From Phanerodontia chrysosporium (Eukaryota; Basidiomycota; Agaricomycetes; Polyporales; Phanerochaetaceae), in the NCBI GenBank assembly GCA_001910725.1, contig MJGA01000009.1, forward strand, positions 682,001 to 746,000: a DNA stretch of 64,000 nucleotides. The letters run 5' to 3'. Below the pieces are notes generated by a model that was given only the letters and a program-made list of their open reading frames with translations, was not told the origin of the DNA and did not search any database. The position numbers and the translations under genes are program-made. This document shows positions 10,557-22,343 of this stretch, piece by piece (position 1 is the first letter of the stretch; every line of letters begins with the position of its first letter).

Positions 10557-11501
10557 GCCGATCTTCCAACATTCGAGCAGGTCTACAGGCTCAACCAGGA
10601 ACTCGATGACATGAGAAACCGCGAAGCTGCGTTGTTGGACGAGAATTCGGGGCTAAAGGCACAGGTCCTCGCCTTAACTTCGAAACTCGAGAATACACGG
10701 CGGCAGCACTCCGAGACCCCAAACACCGAGTCGTCCTCTGATCACATCGACACTGCCCGTGTCGTCCCCCAAAAACGCCAATCACCGGAGTCTACGCTCT
10801 CGAGTTCGGGCATAGACGAACTCGAGAGCCCTCCGCCGTCAGGCTTGCCTGTGCCCTCGTACACGGGCGTCCAATCTCCACACAACAACTCGTTCACAAG
10901 CGCCATATCGAGCGTCCGTACACCGCTCAGACACGAACAGGCTAGCGCCATTCGGGAGCTGAACCCCGAGGCCGGATCCGACGACGCGCCGTTCACCTCA
11001 TTCACCAACACCGCTGGCGCACCACTCGAACTCGAGGACCTCGCAGAGTGGCAGCTGCCCGCGAGCCCGATTGTATGGCTCGAGCGGTCCAGCACCTCGC
11101 CAGAGCCCGCATCCTCGTCCCCGCCTCCCCCGCACTTGCCCACGCAAGAGCCAAAGGACAAGCCTAAAGTTGCAGCGCGCGCACTCCCGTCACCGCCGCA
11201 TACCGTGATGGACGTCGACGTCGACATGGATGCAGACGAAGATGCGGACGGAGACACGGACGGAGACACGGAGATGGGTGTGGGCGCGGATGTGGACGTG
11301 GACCTCGAGCTGGAGCTGGAACTCTCCAGCGGGCGGTCGTCCCCGCGCGACGAGTTCGGGCTCCCGCTCCCGCGCTACGTCTTCGTCCCCGAGGTGCGTG
11401 TCGTGCGGCGTATCATTCCGAGCGTCCTGCCGCTCACTGCTGCGGAACGCAACCATGTTTTCGAGGAACCGCCTCTTGTCATGGCTTCCTCAAGCCATTG
11501 A
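10370..11501 (+). CDS. Orphan coiled-coil protein with acidic Asp-rich tail
   Basis: Two exons. 10370-10450 encodes MLPIVWQVVILMRDNPVVRR and FVLQQIQ. A 76-nt intron (GTACGC...AATAG) leads to 10527-11501 starting REDAAVQAFEADLPTFEQV. The region after the splice (VYRLNQELDDMRNREAALLD, then ENSGLKAQVLALTSKLEN) is a typical heptad coiled coil of about 50 residues. The rest is Ser/Pro-rich and low-complexity, with an acidic Asp/Glu/Val/Met run (about residues 255-295, for example DVDMDADEDADGDTDGD), and ends FEEPPLVMASSSH. About 350 residues; no known domain recognised. A degraded copy of its 5' part lies near 59.4 kb. The ATG at 10370 is the first in-frame ATG before the conserved block; an upstream exon cannot be excluded. 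Confidence 0.65.
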
Positions 11502-11762
11502 CCTACAAATCCTTTCTCATATCAATTTCTTGGTGTATGCCCTGTGATTGTGCTGCTGCTGCTGCTATATCTGGTTCTGTTTGCTTTCTTGATCACTGTA
11601 TGCTCTGCTTTCTGCTTTGCGTGTAGGATAGGAGGTGTATCTCACTTTGCCTATAGATTTGTCAGAATCATGCTCTCGTAGTACCTCGTACGTAAATAAC
11701 CGTAGGACCCATCTGCCACACTTTATCTCCCGATCGGAATGCAACCTATCTATTAATTCGGC

Positions 11763-14277
11763 TTACACGGTGTCTCTGCGCATCTGTGGAGGCCGTCCTC
11801 CGAATGCAGTGAGGTACTCTCTTCTATGCTGAGTCCGAGCAAGAGCATCTTTTCCGGTGATGTAAACGATGCGCGTGTCCTGGCGTGTGATGCTGAGACT
11901 GCGCACCCTCTTAGCCTCCTTCTTCCCCATGAGCAAGACGGCCCATTTGAGCCCTTCTCGCACGAACCCGCCGTTGGGCAGGCCGCGCTCTCCGACAACC
12001 TCGATGGCAACCCACCACTTCCTCCAGCGCTCGTACCACTTGGAGTAGAATCCTAGCAGCAAGTAGTCCACGCCTGGCACGAGAACACCCTGCATGCCGG
12101 CAAATCGTAGGGTGGTCCTGACCGAGCCCTGTTCGTCGAGATGGTGCAGGAGCACCTCCGAGTGTCTGGCATCCTCCAAGCTTCTGTTCGTCACGGCTTG
12201 GAGAACGCGACACGGGCCGATGGCATGCCCGCGCTGCCAATATTCACCGGGATTCACGGTGTAGAGTTCGGCGTCATGGAGAAGATGCAGGAGCTCTCTC
12301 TCGTTCTGCTCGCTGGTGTGCTTTTCCCTCCTGACGTCTAGATCAGAGTACGGAAACTTGGGGTCGTCTTTCAGGAGGCGCTTCCAGGAGACAAAGAGTG
12401 CAAACGGCTTGTCGACTGCGTGCTGCACGAAGATGTCTGTGCGAAGCCATGCAGGGAGGTGCTTGATCCTGATCTGCCAGGTGCTCTCGACGGACAACCT
12501 GTCTGAGTAGAGCGGCAGCGTCGCACAGCCGAGCATGTGTGCGAGGCCGTTGATCCTATCGTGCTCGGTGGTGCAATGCCGCGCGCGGACGTCCGTCATG
12601 AGGCGCATCGCCTGGCGTTCGTTCTGCGCGCACGCGACGATCCAGCGAACTTCGGCAAAGAACGCGTGCGCACCGGCGGGCACCGCGCCCGTGAGGCCGC
12701 CGGGGAGCCAGCAGTGACTCGCCTCCTGCACGGTCCAGACGCGGTGGCACCAGTGCCGTGCGCTGTTCAGCGCGCGCTGCGCGACGTCGAGCGGGAGCCC
12801 GAGCCCCGTGAAGTACGTCACGCACGGCACCTCGTCGAGCGGCTGGTCCTTGCTCCCGACGTACTCGCCGAGCACGCCCGCCGCAGCCGCCTCCCGCGCC
12901 GTCCGCCACTCGCGCGCGCGCAGTGGCTGCCGCTGGTACACACACCCGAGCGTCGGCAGGTCCGTCGCCCACTCGCGCTCGCGCAGGGCCTCCCGCGCGG
13001 CGTCGTCGCTCACCTGCCGCAGGCACAGCACGTCGAGCCACACGTACTGCGCGCCCATGTTGAGGAGCTCGACGCGCACGTGTGCGAGGCTCGTCGCGGC
13101 CGGGATGGGCACGGGCCATTCTTCGCCGTTGATCCGCGTCAGCACGAAGGTCCGCTCTGTGGGCTCGACCCACCCGTGCGAGACGCACCATACGACGGGC
13201 GGGATGTAGCCTGCAGGCCGGTCGGGCCAGCGCGGGAGCACGTGGAACGGGAGGACGCGGTTGCTGAACAGGTCCCACACCCGCCGCGGAGGCAGGCGCG
13301 CGTCGGTGATGCAGAAGTCGCGAACCGCGTTGTCCCACTGTGCGCGCAGCTCCCGTTGGCGTGAGCGCATTAGCGACGGCACCTGCGCGAAGCTGAGCCC
13401 CGAGTGCAGGAACCACCACGGCCGTATTGTCCCGTATGCCACTCCGAAGTCGGGAGAGCTGGCAAGAACTTGCTCCAAGCACTCGCGTAGTCCGGGCATC
13501 CCTAGGTAATATTTTGTGCCAAGGACCTTATTGAGTGTTTTGAGCAAAGTCCCGACTGAGATTGTAGAGGTCGGGACATCAGCGAGCGAATCTGGAATGG
13601 CCAGCGGCCCTTTGTGGACCCATTGCAGCGGAATGGTCGATCTTGGCTCGGGCCTGAGGACGAAGACCTTGCCTGGACCGATGGACGTAAAGAGCTCTTC
13701 CTCAGGTACCACGCGCTGCTGCGCCAGTTTGACCAGGCCCCATAACCGCAGGCGGTCTATCCTTGGTACCGGGACCAGGTCATTCGGACTTGGCACGCGC
13801 TCTTCCCCCCTTGTCACCGCGAGAATCTCAACCATGGCCGTTGGGATTCGTTGTTGCACGTAGCGCGGGATGACAAGCGTGCTGTAAAGGTTGTGCTCGT
13901 CCTCCCAGGGTGCATCTTCGCATACACTCTGATACTGTGTACAATCCAAGACAAAGCGCCTCGTCGCCCTTTGGCGGTGCTGAAGTTTGCTCTGGACGAT
14001 TCCCTGGAACGGCTCACAGCTATGAAGCTGTGTATGTCGCAGCTATACACGGGTCCTACTCACGGTATGCATCAGCAGCCAGTTCCAGCCAAACCTTTGG
14101 TCGCTGCTTCTCGGAACGGGCTGATACCGTATGAGCAACCGACTAGTTTGAGGATCCGTGCTAACTTACGATGGAATGTGTAGCGCTCTCCACGTTGCTT
14201 GCTACATGGCTCCCGTTCTTGTCGTTGTTCTCTTGGTTAAACACTGCGTAGTAGTACCATTGCACTGCCCATGCACT
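11763..14277 (-). CDS. HET-domain (heterokaryon-incompatibility type) protein, tandem copy 1; first exon not resolved
   Basis: The large last exon (11763-14003, about 746 codons) holds a HET-like core: GYIPPVVWCVSHGWV, INGEEWPVPIP, then NMGAQYVWLDVLCLRQ, a later RHWCHRVWTVQEA and a C-terminal VDYLLLGFYSKW region. HET proteins act in non-self recognition and programmed cell death in fungi; whether this one does is inference. There is no usable in-frame ATG before the conserved N-terminal segment (YQSVCEDAPW). The protein therefore continues into upstream exons at 14064-14120 and 14170-14277, all joined in phase 0 and matched exon by exon in the neighbouring paralogue. The true start lies further upstream, probably between 14278 and 14500. 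No stop or frameshift interrupts the main exon. Confidence 0.8.
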
Positions 14278-14768
14278 CTGATGTCAGATTACTGGTATAG
14301 TGACTATGACAAGTAGGTACGCACCAATGTCCTGGGGCGTAGGCTGACCGGGATCGTGCATCGGCAGGCTCATCGCTGAACGGGGATGGTGAGTCCACAG
14401 TTAGCCTCCAGCAACGCACGCAAGCGTGGTCTATATGTGGCTCCGGTCTCCCCGACACGTCATACTAGAGAGGTAAGCCGCGTACGTCGGGACGCTAGAA
14501 GGACAAAGTTGATCAAAAACAGGGTGTGCGCACAGCCGTCTATCATCTGCGAATTAACATCCCAGGATCTGCGGCGCGCCGGGTATCGTCTTTTACATAC
14601 AGCCTTCCCTGCTACCTGGCGGTGCTGATGTCGCGTCAAACAGCCTTATCTGAAGTGTCGGGACATTAAAGTTGCTGCACATGATATCAAATCAGTGTAT
14701 GAACACACCTCTATACATCCTGACCGCAGTCCGTCCTCAGCTTTGATTCCCAGTCACTGAAATAGAGC
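14278..14768. other. Gap between HET paralogues; likely first exon and promoter of copy 1
   Basis: An ATG at 14373 (minus strand, MSLPMHDPGQPTPQD) could start copy 1, but its exon does not splice in phase 0 to the exon at 14277. An alternative frame ending YAPGHWC does, but lacks an ATG. Left unresolved. The 14.5-14.77 kb part is the 3' flank of copy 2. Confidence 0.35.
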
Positions 14769-17378
14769 TCATTCGCACTGTTCGCCCGGGAGGCCATTCC
14801 GGTGTCGGCTGAAGGCGGCCATGTACTCACCCCTGTGTCGGCTTCTGGAAAGCGCTTGTGCACCGGTGAGGTAGACGATACGCATTGTTCTGGATGCAAT
14901 CCCCAGGTCTGCTATCCTCCGTGCTTGGTTTTCATCTGCGCGCAGCACCGCCCATTTGATCCCCTCGTAGGTCCGCCGTTCTGCAGCGCCAGGTGTCGCG
15001 CTCTGCTTGCCGACCAATTCTATGGCGACCCACCAGACTCGCCATGGCTCCGACCACCGCAGGTAGAAACCTAGAAGTGTGTATTCCACGTCGGGCAGGA
15101 GGATACCATGCACATGAATCAATGTCAGCTCCTCTTTGGACGCTCCATACTTGTCAAAGCGTTGCAGTCGGACACTGCCACGTTCGCTTGGCCCTGATGG
15201 GTGCGAGCTGTGCGTCCCTGTTGGCGAGGGACGAAAGCGACAGCGTTTGATGTAGCGGCCCTGCTGCCAGTATTCGCCCGCGTTGGGTTTTTGCAAGTCT
15301 TCGTCGTTTAGCAGCTCAACGAGCTGACTTTGATGATCGTCTTCTCTGGCGCTGTGGTCTTTCAACCAAGACATGTCGAGGTGTGCGAAAGAATTTCCCG
15401 GATCGGCTGCCAGGAAACCTTTCCAGGAGACAAAGAGCGCGAACGGCTCATCGACCTCGTACTCCGCGAAGATGTCTGTGCGCAACATAGCAGGCAGGTG
15501 CTTGATGCGTATGGACCAGACTGTTTCCAGGGAGTGCTTCACAGAATAAAAGGGCAACGTTTGGCAGCCGAGCAGGTACCCAATAGCATTGATCCTGTCG
15601 TGCTCGTTGGTGCAGTGGCGGGCCCTTGCGTTTGTAATGAGACGCATCACCTGCTGAGCGCGGTGTACCGACGCGACCACAGCGCGAACCTCCCTGAAAA
15701 AGGCCCGCGCTTCGGGAGACGTGTCGCCTGTTAGCCCACCAGGAAGCCAGTAGTCACTCGTCTCCTGCACAGTCCACACACGGTGGCTCCAATGACGGGC
15801 ACTGTCAACGGAGGCGGGCGAGACGTCGAGGGGAAGGCCAAGCCCGTTGTAGTACGTGACGCAGGGATAATCATCGAGTCGTTTGTCCTTGTGTCGAACC
15901 ACATTCTGCATGAAATCCTCGTACACCTGCCGTTCGCGGGGGAATATCCGAACATCTTCAGGCATTCCAAACCGATGCCGCTGATAAAGGTAGCCCATCG
16001 TCGGCAGATCCGTAGCCCACTCCTTCTTACGCGCTTTCTCATGCTTCTTACTATCGCCCTTCTGCATGAGACAAAGAACGTCGAGCCAGACGTATTGCGC
16101 GCCCATGTTCAGGAGCTCCACGCGGATGTGATCGAGGCTCGTTGGCGCAGGAATTGGGACCAGCCACTTCTCTCCATTAATTTTCGTCGGGACCCATTTC
16201 AGGTCCGCATCGTCGACCCACGCGTGCGAGACGCACCACAGAATAGGAGGAATGTATCCAGAGGGCGTCTCCGAGAAGCGTGGCAGGACGTCGAACGGTA
16301 AGACGCGGTTGCTGAACAGGTCCCAGACCCGCCTGGGCGGTAGACGCGGATTGGTGATACAAACACCATCAGTGGCTCTAGCCCGCAGAAGGCGCAGCTC
16401 TTCCTGGCGCAGAACTCGGTTCGTAGTGTAGCTGCGATAGTGATGAAGATCCCAAGAAGGCCGCAACTTCCCATATGCCTCTCCGAAGTCGCGCGAATCC
16501 CTCAGGACATCTTCAAGGTATTCCCTGAGACCGAGCGTTTCTAGAGGATATCGCGTACCGAGGACGCTGTTGAGTGTCTTGAGTAAACTCTGGATCGTCA
16601 TGGATGACGTGGGCGTGTCCGCCAGGGAGTTCGGGATAGCCTGAGGGCCTGTGTGAATCCACTGCAGGGGAACGCTCGATCGTGGGTAGGGAACCAGGGT
16701 AAAGATCTCGCCAGGTCCGCAAGACGTGAACAAGTCCGCCTCAGGTGCGGCGTGCTTCTCGGCCATGTTCACAAGACCCCAGAGACGCAAACGGTCCATG
16801 CTTGGTAAGGGTACATTGTTGTTCGGGCTGACGGGGAGTAGACGACCATAGGCTGCTGCCTGTATTTCTGCCACTGTCGTTGGAATTCGGTTCTGGATGA
16901 TCCGAGGGATATGAATAGGATAGATAAATGGATTCATAACATCCTCAATCGGGAACTCCTCAAATTCAGATGTGGTTTCCTGAGGTCGATATTCCCAGGG
17001 GTCGAGCGTCCACGGTGGATCTTCACATATGTGCTGGTATACCGTTTCTTGGAGGGTAAAGAGGATGGTGCCCCTTCGAGGTCCTTTCATCCTGATTAAG
17101 TGTATATCCTAAGCTCGATTGAAAGCCGCGACGCGTGAACATCTATTTGCGAGCTTACTGCGTGCATTACCAGCGAGGCCGAGCCGAATGCCAAGCCTGT
17201 ATTCTCCGGAACAACCTAAGATAATGATCACTATAACTCAAGACAGACGTGGAACCTCGGAAACTCCACTCACCGCGGTCTGCACGTTCACGCGTGCATG
17301 CTCTAGCGAACCATTACCGTCATTTCCGGTTTGCGATCGTTGTAGCAGAGCAGAATAACTCCATTGCACTGAGATGCC
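14769..17378 (-). CDS. HET-domain protein, tandem copy 2; first exon not resolved
   Basis: Paralogue of the gene at 11.8-14.3 kb on the same strand. The main exon (14769-17108) encodes about 779 residues with GYIPPILWCVSHAWV, INGEKWLVPIP, then NMGAQYVWLDVLCLMQ, RHWSHRVWTVQET and a C-terminal VEYTLLGFYLRW. Upstream exons 17171-17215 (VVPENTGLAFGSASL) and 17274-17378 (starting GISVQWSYSALLQ) join in phase 0 and align with the corresponding exons of copy 1. An ATG at 17090 is inside the main exon and could start a shorter protein, but the shared upstream exons argue against it. A candidate first exon begins at ATG 17681 (MLLGAWCFPALSDDDS) and would extend the gene. Function as for copy 1: HET-type recognition or death signalling, inferred from family. 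Confidence 0.8.
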
Positions 17379-17821
17379 CTGGTGAGTACAACGAAGCTTA
17401 GCTGGATAGCGTCTCACATAAGTCAAGAACTGGCTGCCTATTCCTTTGCAACTCCATCGGCGACTGCACACTTTACGTCTTGTCTGTTGCAAAACCCTAC
17501 GCTTGTGATGGCGAAAGGCAAACCGCAGCCCATCTGGTCTGGGAGATGCTTGCTGGGCTAGTGTGGACGGAGAAGAGTCAAACCATGTCTCCGTGTATTT
17601 TATATCCTTTAGGAGAGTCCCCGAGCATCCCACACTGTCGTCGTCTGAGAGTGCAGGGAAGCACCAAGCTCCTAGAAGCATCAGCGCTCGACTATATTGC
17701 TCGCGAAACCTACTTCCGCGGGGATGGTGGGCTACGTGATGTCTCCCACACTGACGTGACGCACCGGGAAATTGAGATGAGAGCGGAACGATCCATACCA
17801 GATCCGGTGTATATACAGTGC
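17379..17821. other. Gap between HET copy 2 and RAD18
   Basis: Probably contains the first exon of HET copy 2 (open minus-strand frame from ATG 17681) and the RAD18 3' flank. Nothing else recognised. Confidence 0.35.
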
Positions 17822-19342
17822 TCAGTCATCCTCGATGACCACTACCTCGTACCTCTCCGCGGACGACTGTCTTGAACTCGCGGGGCTCGTCTTGGGCGGA
17901 GGAGCTGGCGACGAACCCTCCCTAGCGTCAGCTGGGCTGCCCGATTCCACAGGATGCTTCTGCTGCCTTTTGGCTTTTGCTGCCTGGACGAGCTTTGCAA
18001 AAGTCGACCTTTTCTCCCTCTTCGCCCTATCAGAGGTCTACAGTGACCCAGAGTGGTTCAGACCACGCACCTGGTATTCCTCGGGGTCGATGTCCTTCGC
18101 GTCCACCCTCTTCCGTGTTCGTTTCTTCTCCTCAACCTCGTCCCAGCGGCGCATCTCAACCTGGAGCTGCTTGATGCTCTTGCGGAGCGCGGGCGACGCG
18201 TCCAGGTTCGCGTTGAACATGTTCACAAACCTGCCTTCCATCTCAGCCCTATACGTGCATCGCTCGCAGGGTGCCGCACTCACCGTGAATGCCGCGCAGC
18301 CATCGCGCTCCGGTCGCCGGCCGTCGACAGACCATACTCTTCGAGGATCTCGCGCAGGCGCTTCTGCGTCACGGTGTCGTATGCGACCTTCGGGAGCGGC
18401 TCGCCCTGCTCGTCGAGCGTGTGTGTGCGTGCCTTGCCCTTGCCTCGTCGCGCGCCCGGCGCAGGGCCCTGGAATAGCTGCGACCATTCGTGCTTTTGCT
18501 TGCCCTTGTCCTTCGCGGATGGCGAGAGAGGAGAAGCGGCGTCCGACGTGGCAGACGTGGTGCACTCGGCATCGAGATGGTTGTTGATGACTTGCATGGG
18601 CATCTTTTTCTTGCATATGGGGCACTTCACGAGGGACGGGTCTGTAGTATATTGAGCTATAGAACAGAAGACATCTGTATTGGTGTACAAACCGGGCACC
18701 TGGCTATTTGGCGAAGAAGGGGGACGTTCTGTTGGTACATTATGATGAGGACGTACTGGGACAATATAGCTAGACCCACCTACCTCCAACCTCCACAACC
18801 TCTTCCTCCGAGCTCGACCTGGAGCTGACTTTCCGCTTCTTTGACTTTGGCTTTTCCGCAGATTGTTCCGCTCTCACTCGAGCTGCAGCTGCAGCCTGCG
18901 CGTCTGCTCGTTCTCTCAGGATTTGCAGGACAAACGGCCTAAAGTCGTGTTATAAGCAGATCCAAAGGACGACCGGGGTCTTTTGGCGCACCTGGCTGCA
19001 TTCCATGCCTTGACAGCATCCTCCATCGCAGGGTTCTTCCGTATCTGTACCTCGCTTATTGGGCCGCGGCAAAGCGGGCACTCTTCCTTGGTCGTCATCG
19101 CGTCGCGGATGCACTGCCAGGCGTGTCAGTCGGCTCAGCCTTGTGAGATAATAGAAGATGCATACATATGAGCAGAAGCAGTGCCCATGCGGGCAGTTCA
19201 CGGTCACCGGCGCCTGGAAGAGCTCGCGGCACATCGTACACCGCAGTGCTTCATCGAGCTGGCGGAGGCCAGGAGCGTCTGCGCTGAAGTCGGTCGGGTC
19301 TGGGATGTCCGCGACGAGGTATTTGTTTGCGTCGTCGTTCAT
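17822..19342 (-). CDS. RAD18: RAD18-type E3 ubiquitin ligase (post-replication repair)
   Basis: With RAD6, RAD18 monoubiquitylates PCNA at stalled forks in the nucleus. Domains in order: an N-terminal RING split by an intron (LRCTMCRELFQAPVTVNCPH, GHCFCS, then CIRDAM ... CPLCRGPI), with the following helix ENPAM-like RKNPAMEDAVKAWNAAR; a Lys/Arg/Ser-rich linker; a UBZ4-type finger (VKCPICKKKMPMQVINNHLD, AEC); a SAP-type helix pair (LREILEEYGLSTAGDRSAM); and a basic C-terminal region (RRWDEVEEKKRTRKR). The last exon, reached by a 40-45 nt intron near 18034-18076, is Lys/Ser/Pro-rich and ends EVVVIEDD with TGA at 17822-17824. Start ATG 19342 gives MNDDANKYLVADIPDPTDF, as in other basidiomycete RAD18 proteins. 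All key RING and UBZ cysteines/histidines are visible. Confidence 0.92.
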
Positions 19343-20080
19343 GTGTTCGGCGACAAAGTCGAGAAAGTGGTGGAAAAATGATGTGGGTGACGGTTGGAAG
19401 CAAGACGCGACTCGTTCGCTGCCGCGCGTAACGTCTACGCGCTAATGCGCCGCGGTCACATGCGCGGAGGCAATCTCACAGCCGACTTCAACGAGTAGGA
19501 TATCTTTTGACCTTATGCACATATTAGTACAACGGAAGGAATTCCATTTCATGGTTCTCGATAAAGGCTGGTAAATAATCCGAGAGCTGTTCATGCAGTG
19601 TATGCTTTCAAGCTGGGAGGCCCCTGGAATTATCGAAGTCATTATCCTGGTGACGTTGAAGTAGTCCTCCTGTTAAACATCCTGGAGCAGTATCTGCAGT
19701 GGGAAGATCCAGTGGAAGCGACCCGGCAGCCATGCTCGACCAGTTATCAGCGTCCACCAATGTTCACGACAAACGGCTTCACGGACTTGATGCACTCGCG
19801 AGCTTGTTCTACGTTCAACACACGATCTTGTAACTCACGAATGAACAGTATATATAGCATTCGAAAGCAACCTAGACATTAGCTATTAGCTACATAATAT
19901 GCCTATGGGTAACATGAGTAGATGGGGGTGTATACGGCGCAAGCATGCTTGCACCAGGAATGGAGAGGAAAGATGAGACAGCACTGCATTGCACACGACA
20001 GGAGAATGATGGAATGCTGAAGGAGACCTAGTGATAGTCCGGGAGCTTCTTGAATAGTATGACGAGAGACCGTGCGGCGT
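19343..20080. other. Intergenic, nothing recognised
   Basis: AT-richer than its surroundings. RAD18 upstream region on the left and the DCN1 3' flank on the right; only short unsupported frames. Confidence 0.5.
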
Positions 20081-21927
20081 TTATGCGGCAGCGAGCTTGT
20101 CCTTCTTCCAAGCGACAAACTCGTCGATCATGGTTGGCCACGCCTGCAGGGCCGGTGAGACAGACACGAAGGGTGAAAGTGAAAGCACGTACCCCCTCTG
20201 GATCGTAACCCTCCAAAGTCGGAGAAACAGTGCGACAGAACTCGAGCATCTGCATACCCAGGGGAATTAGCGACTGGTCAGTGCCGAAGAAGGCCTGGTG
20301 CGCACCATTTGCCATAGGTCCTTGTTCACGCCCTTATATGTACCTTTCTCCTGTTTCGGGTAGAAGTCAGGAGGCCGCAGAAAGGCGCCGCAAGAGGACT
20401 CGACGCACCGCTACGAAGGCAAGAACCTCATTCACGATGGGATATTGTGGAGCAAGCAAAACGGACCAAAAGGCGGTGCCGGTCTGCATTGCGTGTGAGC
20501 GAGCGTTGTCTTCGTGGCGAAGGGGTACACACCTCGATATCAGTCAGACGGGCTTGTCTGTGCAGCGTTTAATATGACAGAAGTCGTAGAAAGAACGACA
20601 CAGTACGCACGGCGGTTTCGCAAGGTTGAAGCAGAACATGTATAGTTCGTTGAACGCCTTGCGCCTGTCCTTCGCGGCCTGATGATACCGCGACTTGTTG
20701 TAAGGTTCTGGAGTAGGTTTCTTCCCTTTCGCAGGACTTGCATGCGGTTGCGGCGGCTTGTCCGAGAGCAGGAGATCGTCAAAGTCATTCAGTGCCATTG
20801 CAAGCGCAGAGACGCTGCCTATCCTGCAGGGACAACCTGAGGTCAGGGTTCCGCGCGAGGAGACCAGGGACGTACTGTAGCTCCGCCATGCCTGCCTCCC
20901 ACTCCGTCTTCGATATGCGCGCCATCTCGGACGCCCTGAGAAGCCATGCGAGGATCAAGGGCTTTGCGCCGTCGAGCGGGACCTCTGCGTCGCTGCACAG
21001 CCGCTCGAAACCCTCGGGGCCAATCGTCGCCGGGTCGTCTTCGTCTGCATAGGTCGTGAACAGCGCGGTCGCACGGGCAGGTGTGTACGGTTCGAGGTCG
21101 GTGTTCCCGGACGACGTGCTCTTCGCCTTGGCGGTCGCCGAGTCCAGGGATGCGCTACTGGGATGTGCATTAGCATGGGTCGGGGCACGAGACTCGTCCT
21201 CGCTGTGACTCGCAGCGCGCGTCGTGCAGCACAGCAGGCTCGTCAATTTCATGGGCAGTGGACGCCAGGAGAGAAAGGGAGAGGGGAGGCGGTGACGCCG
21301 GCCGCGGCGGCTGCGTACCCAGGCGTGCACAGCAACTAGGGGTGGAGACGACGTGCGGCGTGCGCCAGCACAGCGAGTGCAAGGGCCTGGGAGTGGTTGC
21401 GAGAGAGAAGGGACGCTCACTTTGAGTTCGTGATAACGCCTGCGGCTGCTGCCTGGGCAAATGTAATTCAGCCCGACCCCTGGCCGTGTTCACGCGTGTC
21501 AGGGCGCTTACCTCATTCCTGCAGAAGAAGGTTAAGGTTAGGGTCCCAATGCGAGGCCAGGGCAGAGGTTTGCACGTACGTGTGCTCCTTCGCCTTGCCT
21601 TTCGATGAGCCTGCTTTGGGAGCTCTCGCTGTCTTTGCGGAAGCTTTCTTAGTCTTCTTTGCAGGCGGATCCTAGGCGAAGATTGTTTGCACGCATACAG
21701 GAACAGCAATGTCTCAGGAACGCACTTCTGGGACTGCCACATCGTCGACCGACATTGCAGCGGTTGACACGGATTCTAAATCATCCTCGATGGTCTTGTT
21801 GCGCGTCGAGGAACGTGTGGCCTTGCTAGCGGCCTTCGTGGTCGGTTCATCTGCTCTCTTGCGCTGCAAATTGTGGGTTAGTGAAGGGATGCATGCGAGT
21901 TGGTCTTGTACACACCTTCGGTGCCAT
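20081..21927 (-). CDS. DCN1: DCN1-like cullin neddylation co-E3 (PONY domain)
   Basis: Promotes transfer of NEDD8/Rub1 to cullins. A Lys/Ser-rich N-terminus is assembled from tiny exons: 21916-21927 (MAPK), an exon starting at 21863 (RKRADEPTTKAASK), an exon with DPPAKKTKKASAKTARAP, a 7-nt exon at 21512-21518 (Asn-Glu) and 21421-21452. The PONY domain follows: YTPARATALFTTYADEDDP, IGPEGFERLCSDAEVPLDG, AKPLILAWLLRASEM, SALAMALNDFDDLLL, YNKSRYHQAAKDRRKAFNEL, YMFCFNLAKPP, MLEFCRTVSPTLEGYDPEG and the C-terminal WPTMIDEFVAWKKDK. The last motif is part of the cullin-binding surface, with conserved Asp/Glu. Stop TAA at 20081-20083. At least eight introns, the densest splicing in the window. No N-terminal UBA domain is obvious; the basic extension replaces it. 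It is divergent to the CIA2 gene, sharing about 415 bp. Confidence 0.9.
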
Positions 21928-22343
21928 GTTGTATGGATATCGAGCCTGGTGGGAAAAAGGAGAAGACGCGTCGTTAATGAGTGTCGGAAGGAAGGAGCAG
22001 GGCGCCCTCGTGTAAGACGCTCGTAATTTGTGGCCGTGACGGCGTTGTGACAAGCGGCGATAATCGTGCATATATAAAGCGGCAATACATGACTAGTCTA
22101 AATATTCGCGCGTGTAGCATATCAAAAGGAAAAGAGGCAGGAATCTTGTTCGTTTTGTGAGAAAGAGGATGCAAAAGGTTCGCGTTGGGACGCCACCTGC
22201 AATTGCTTACCTAAACCGAGCACAGTCAGGTAGACGCCTGACTACAACTGTTCCGTGACTTCTGTCTCGGCTCTCCCTCCACCACTCTTTACAGTCGCTA
22301 CCCATCGACACATCACCTATCGTCTCTTCAAAGGGCTGCGAAT

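Noticed and set aside
11551..11568. TGCTGC microsatellite after the coiled-coil orphan
   Set aside because: Only about six units in a 3' flank; ordinary simple repeat.
12537..13482. Long open frames on both strands inside HET copy 1
   Set aside because: Composition dominated by Arg, Ala, Pro and His, typical shadows of a GC-rich exon; the HET frame has conserved motifs and a paralogue.
13949..13949. TTG at 13949 as the start of HET copy 1
   Set aside because: Nuclear fungal genes rarely start at TTG; conserved upstream exons in both paralogues give a better explanation.
17822..21927. RAD18 and DCN1 side by side as a ubiquitin/NEDD8 functional cluster
   Set aside because: Adjacent and on the same strand but separated by about 740 bp with separate promoters expected; chance adjacency is the simpler reading.
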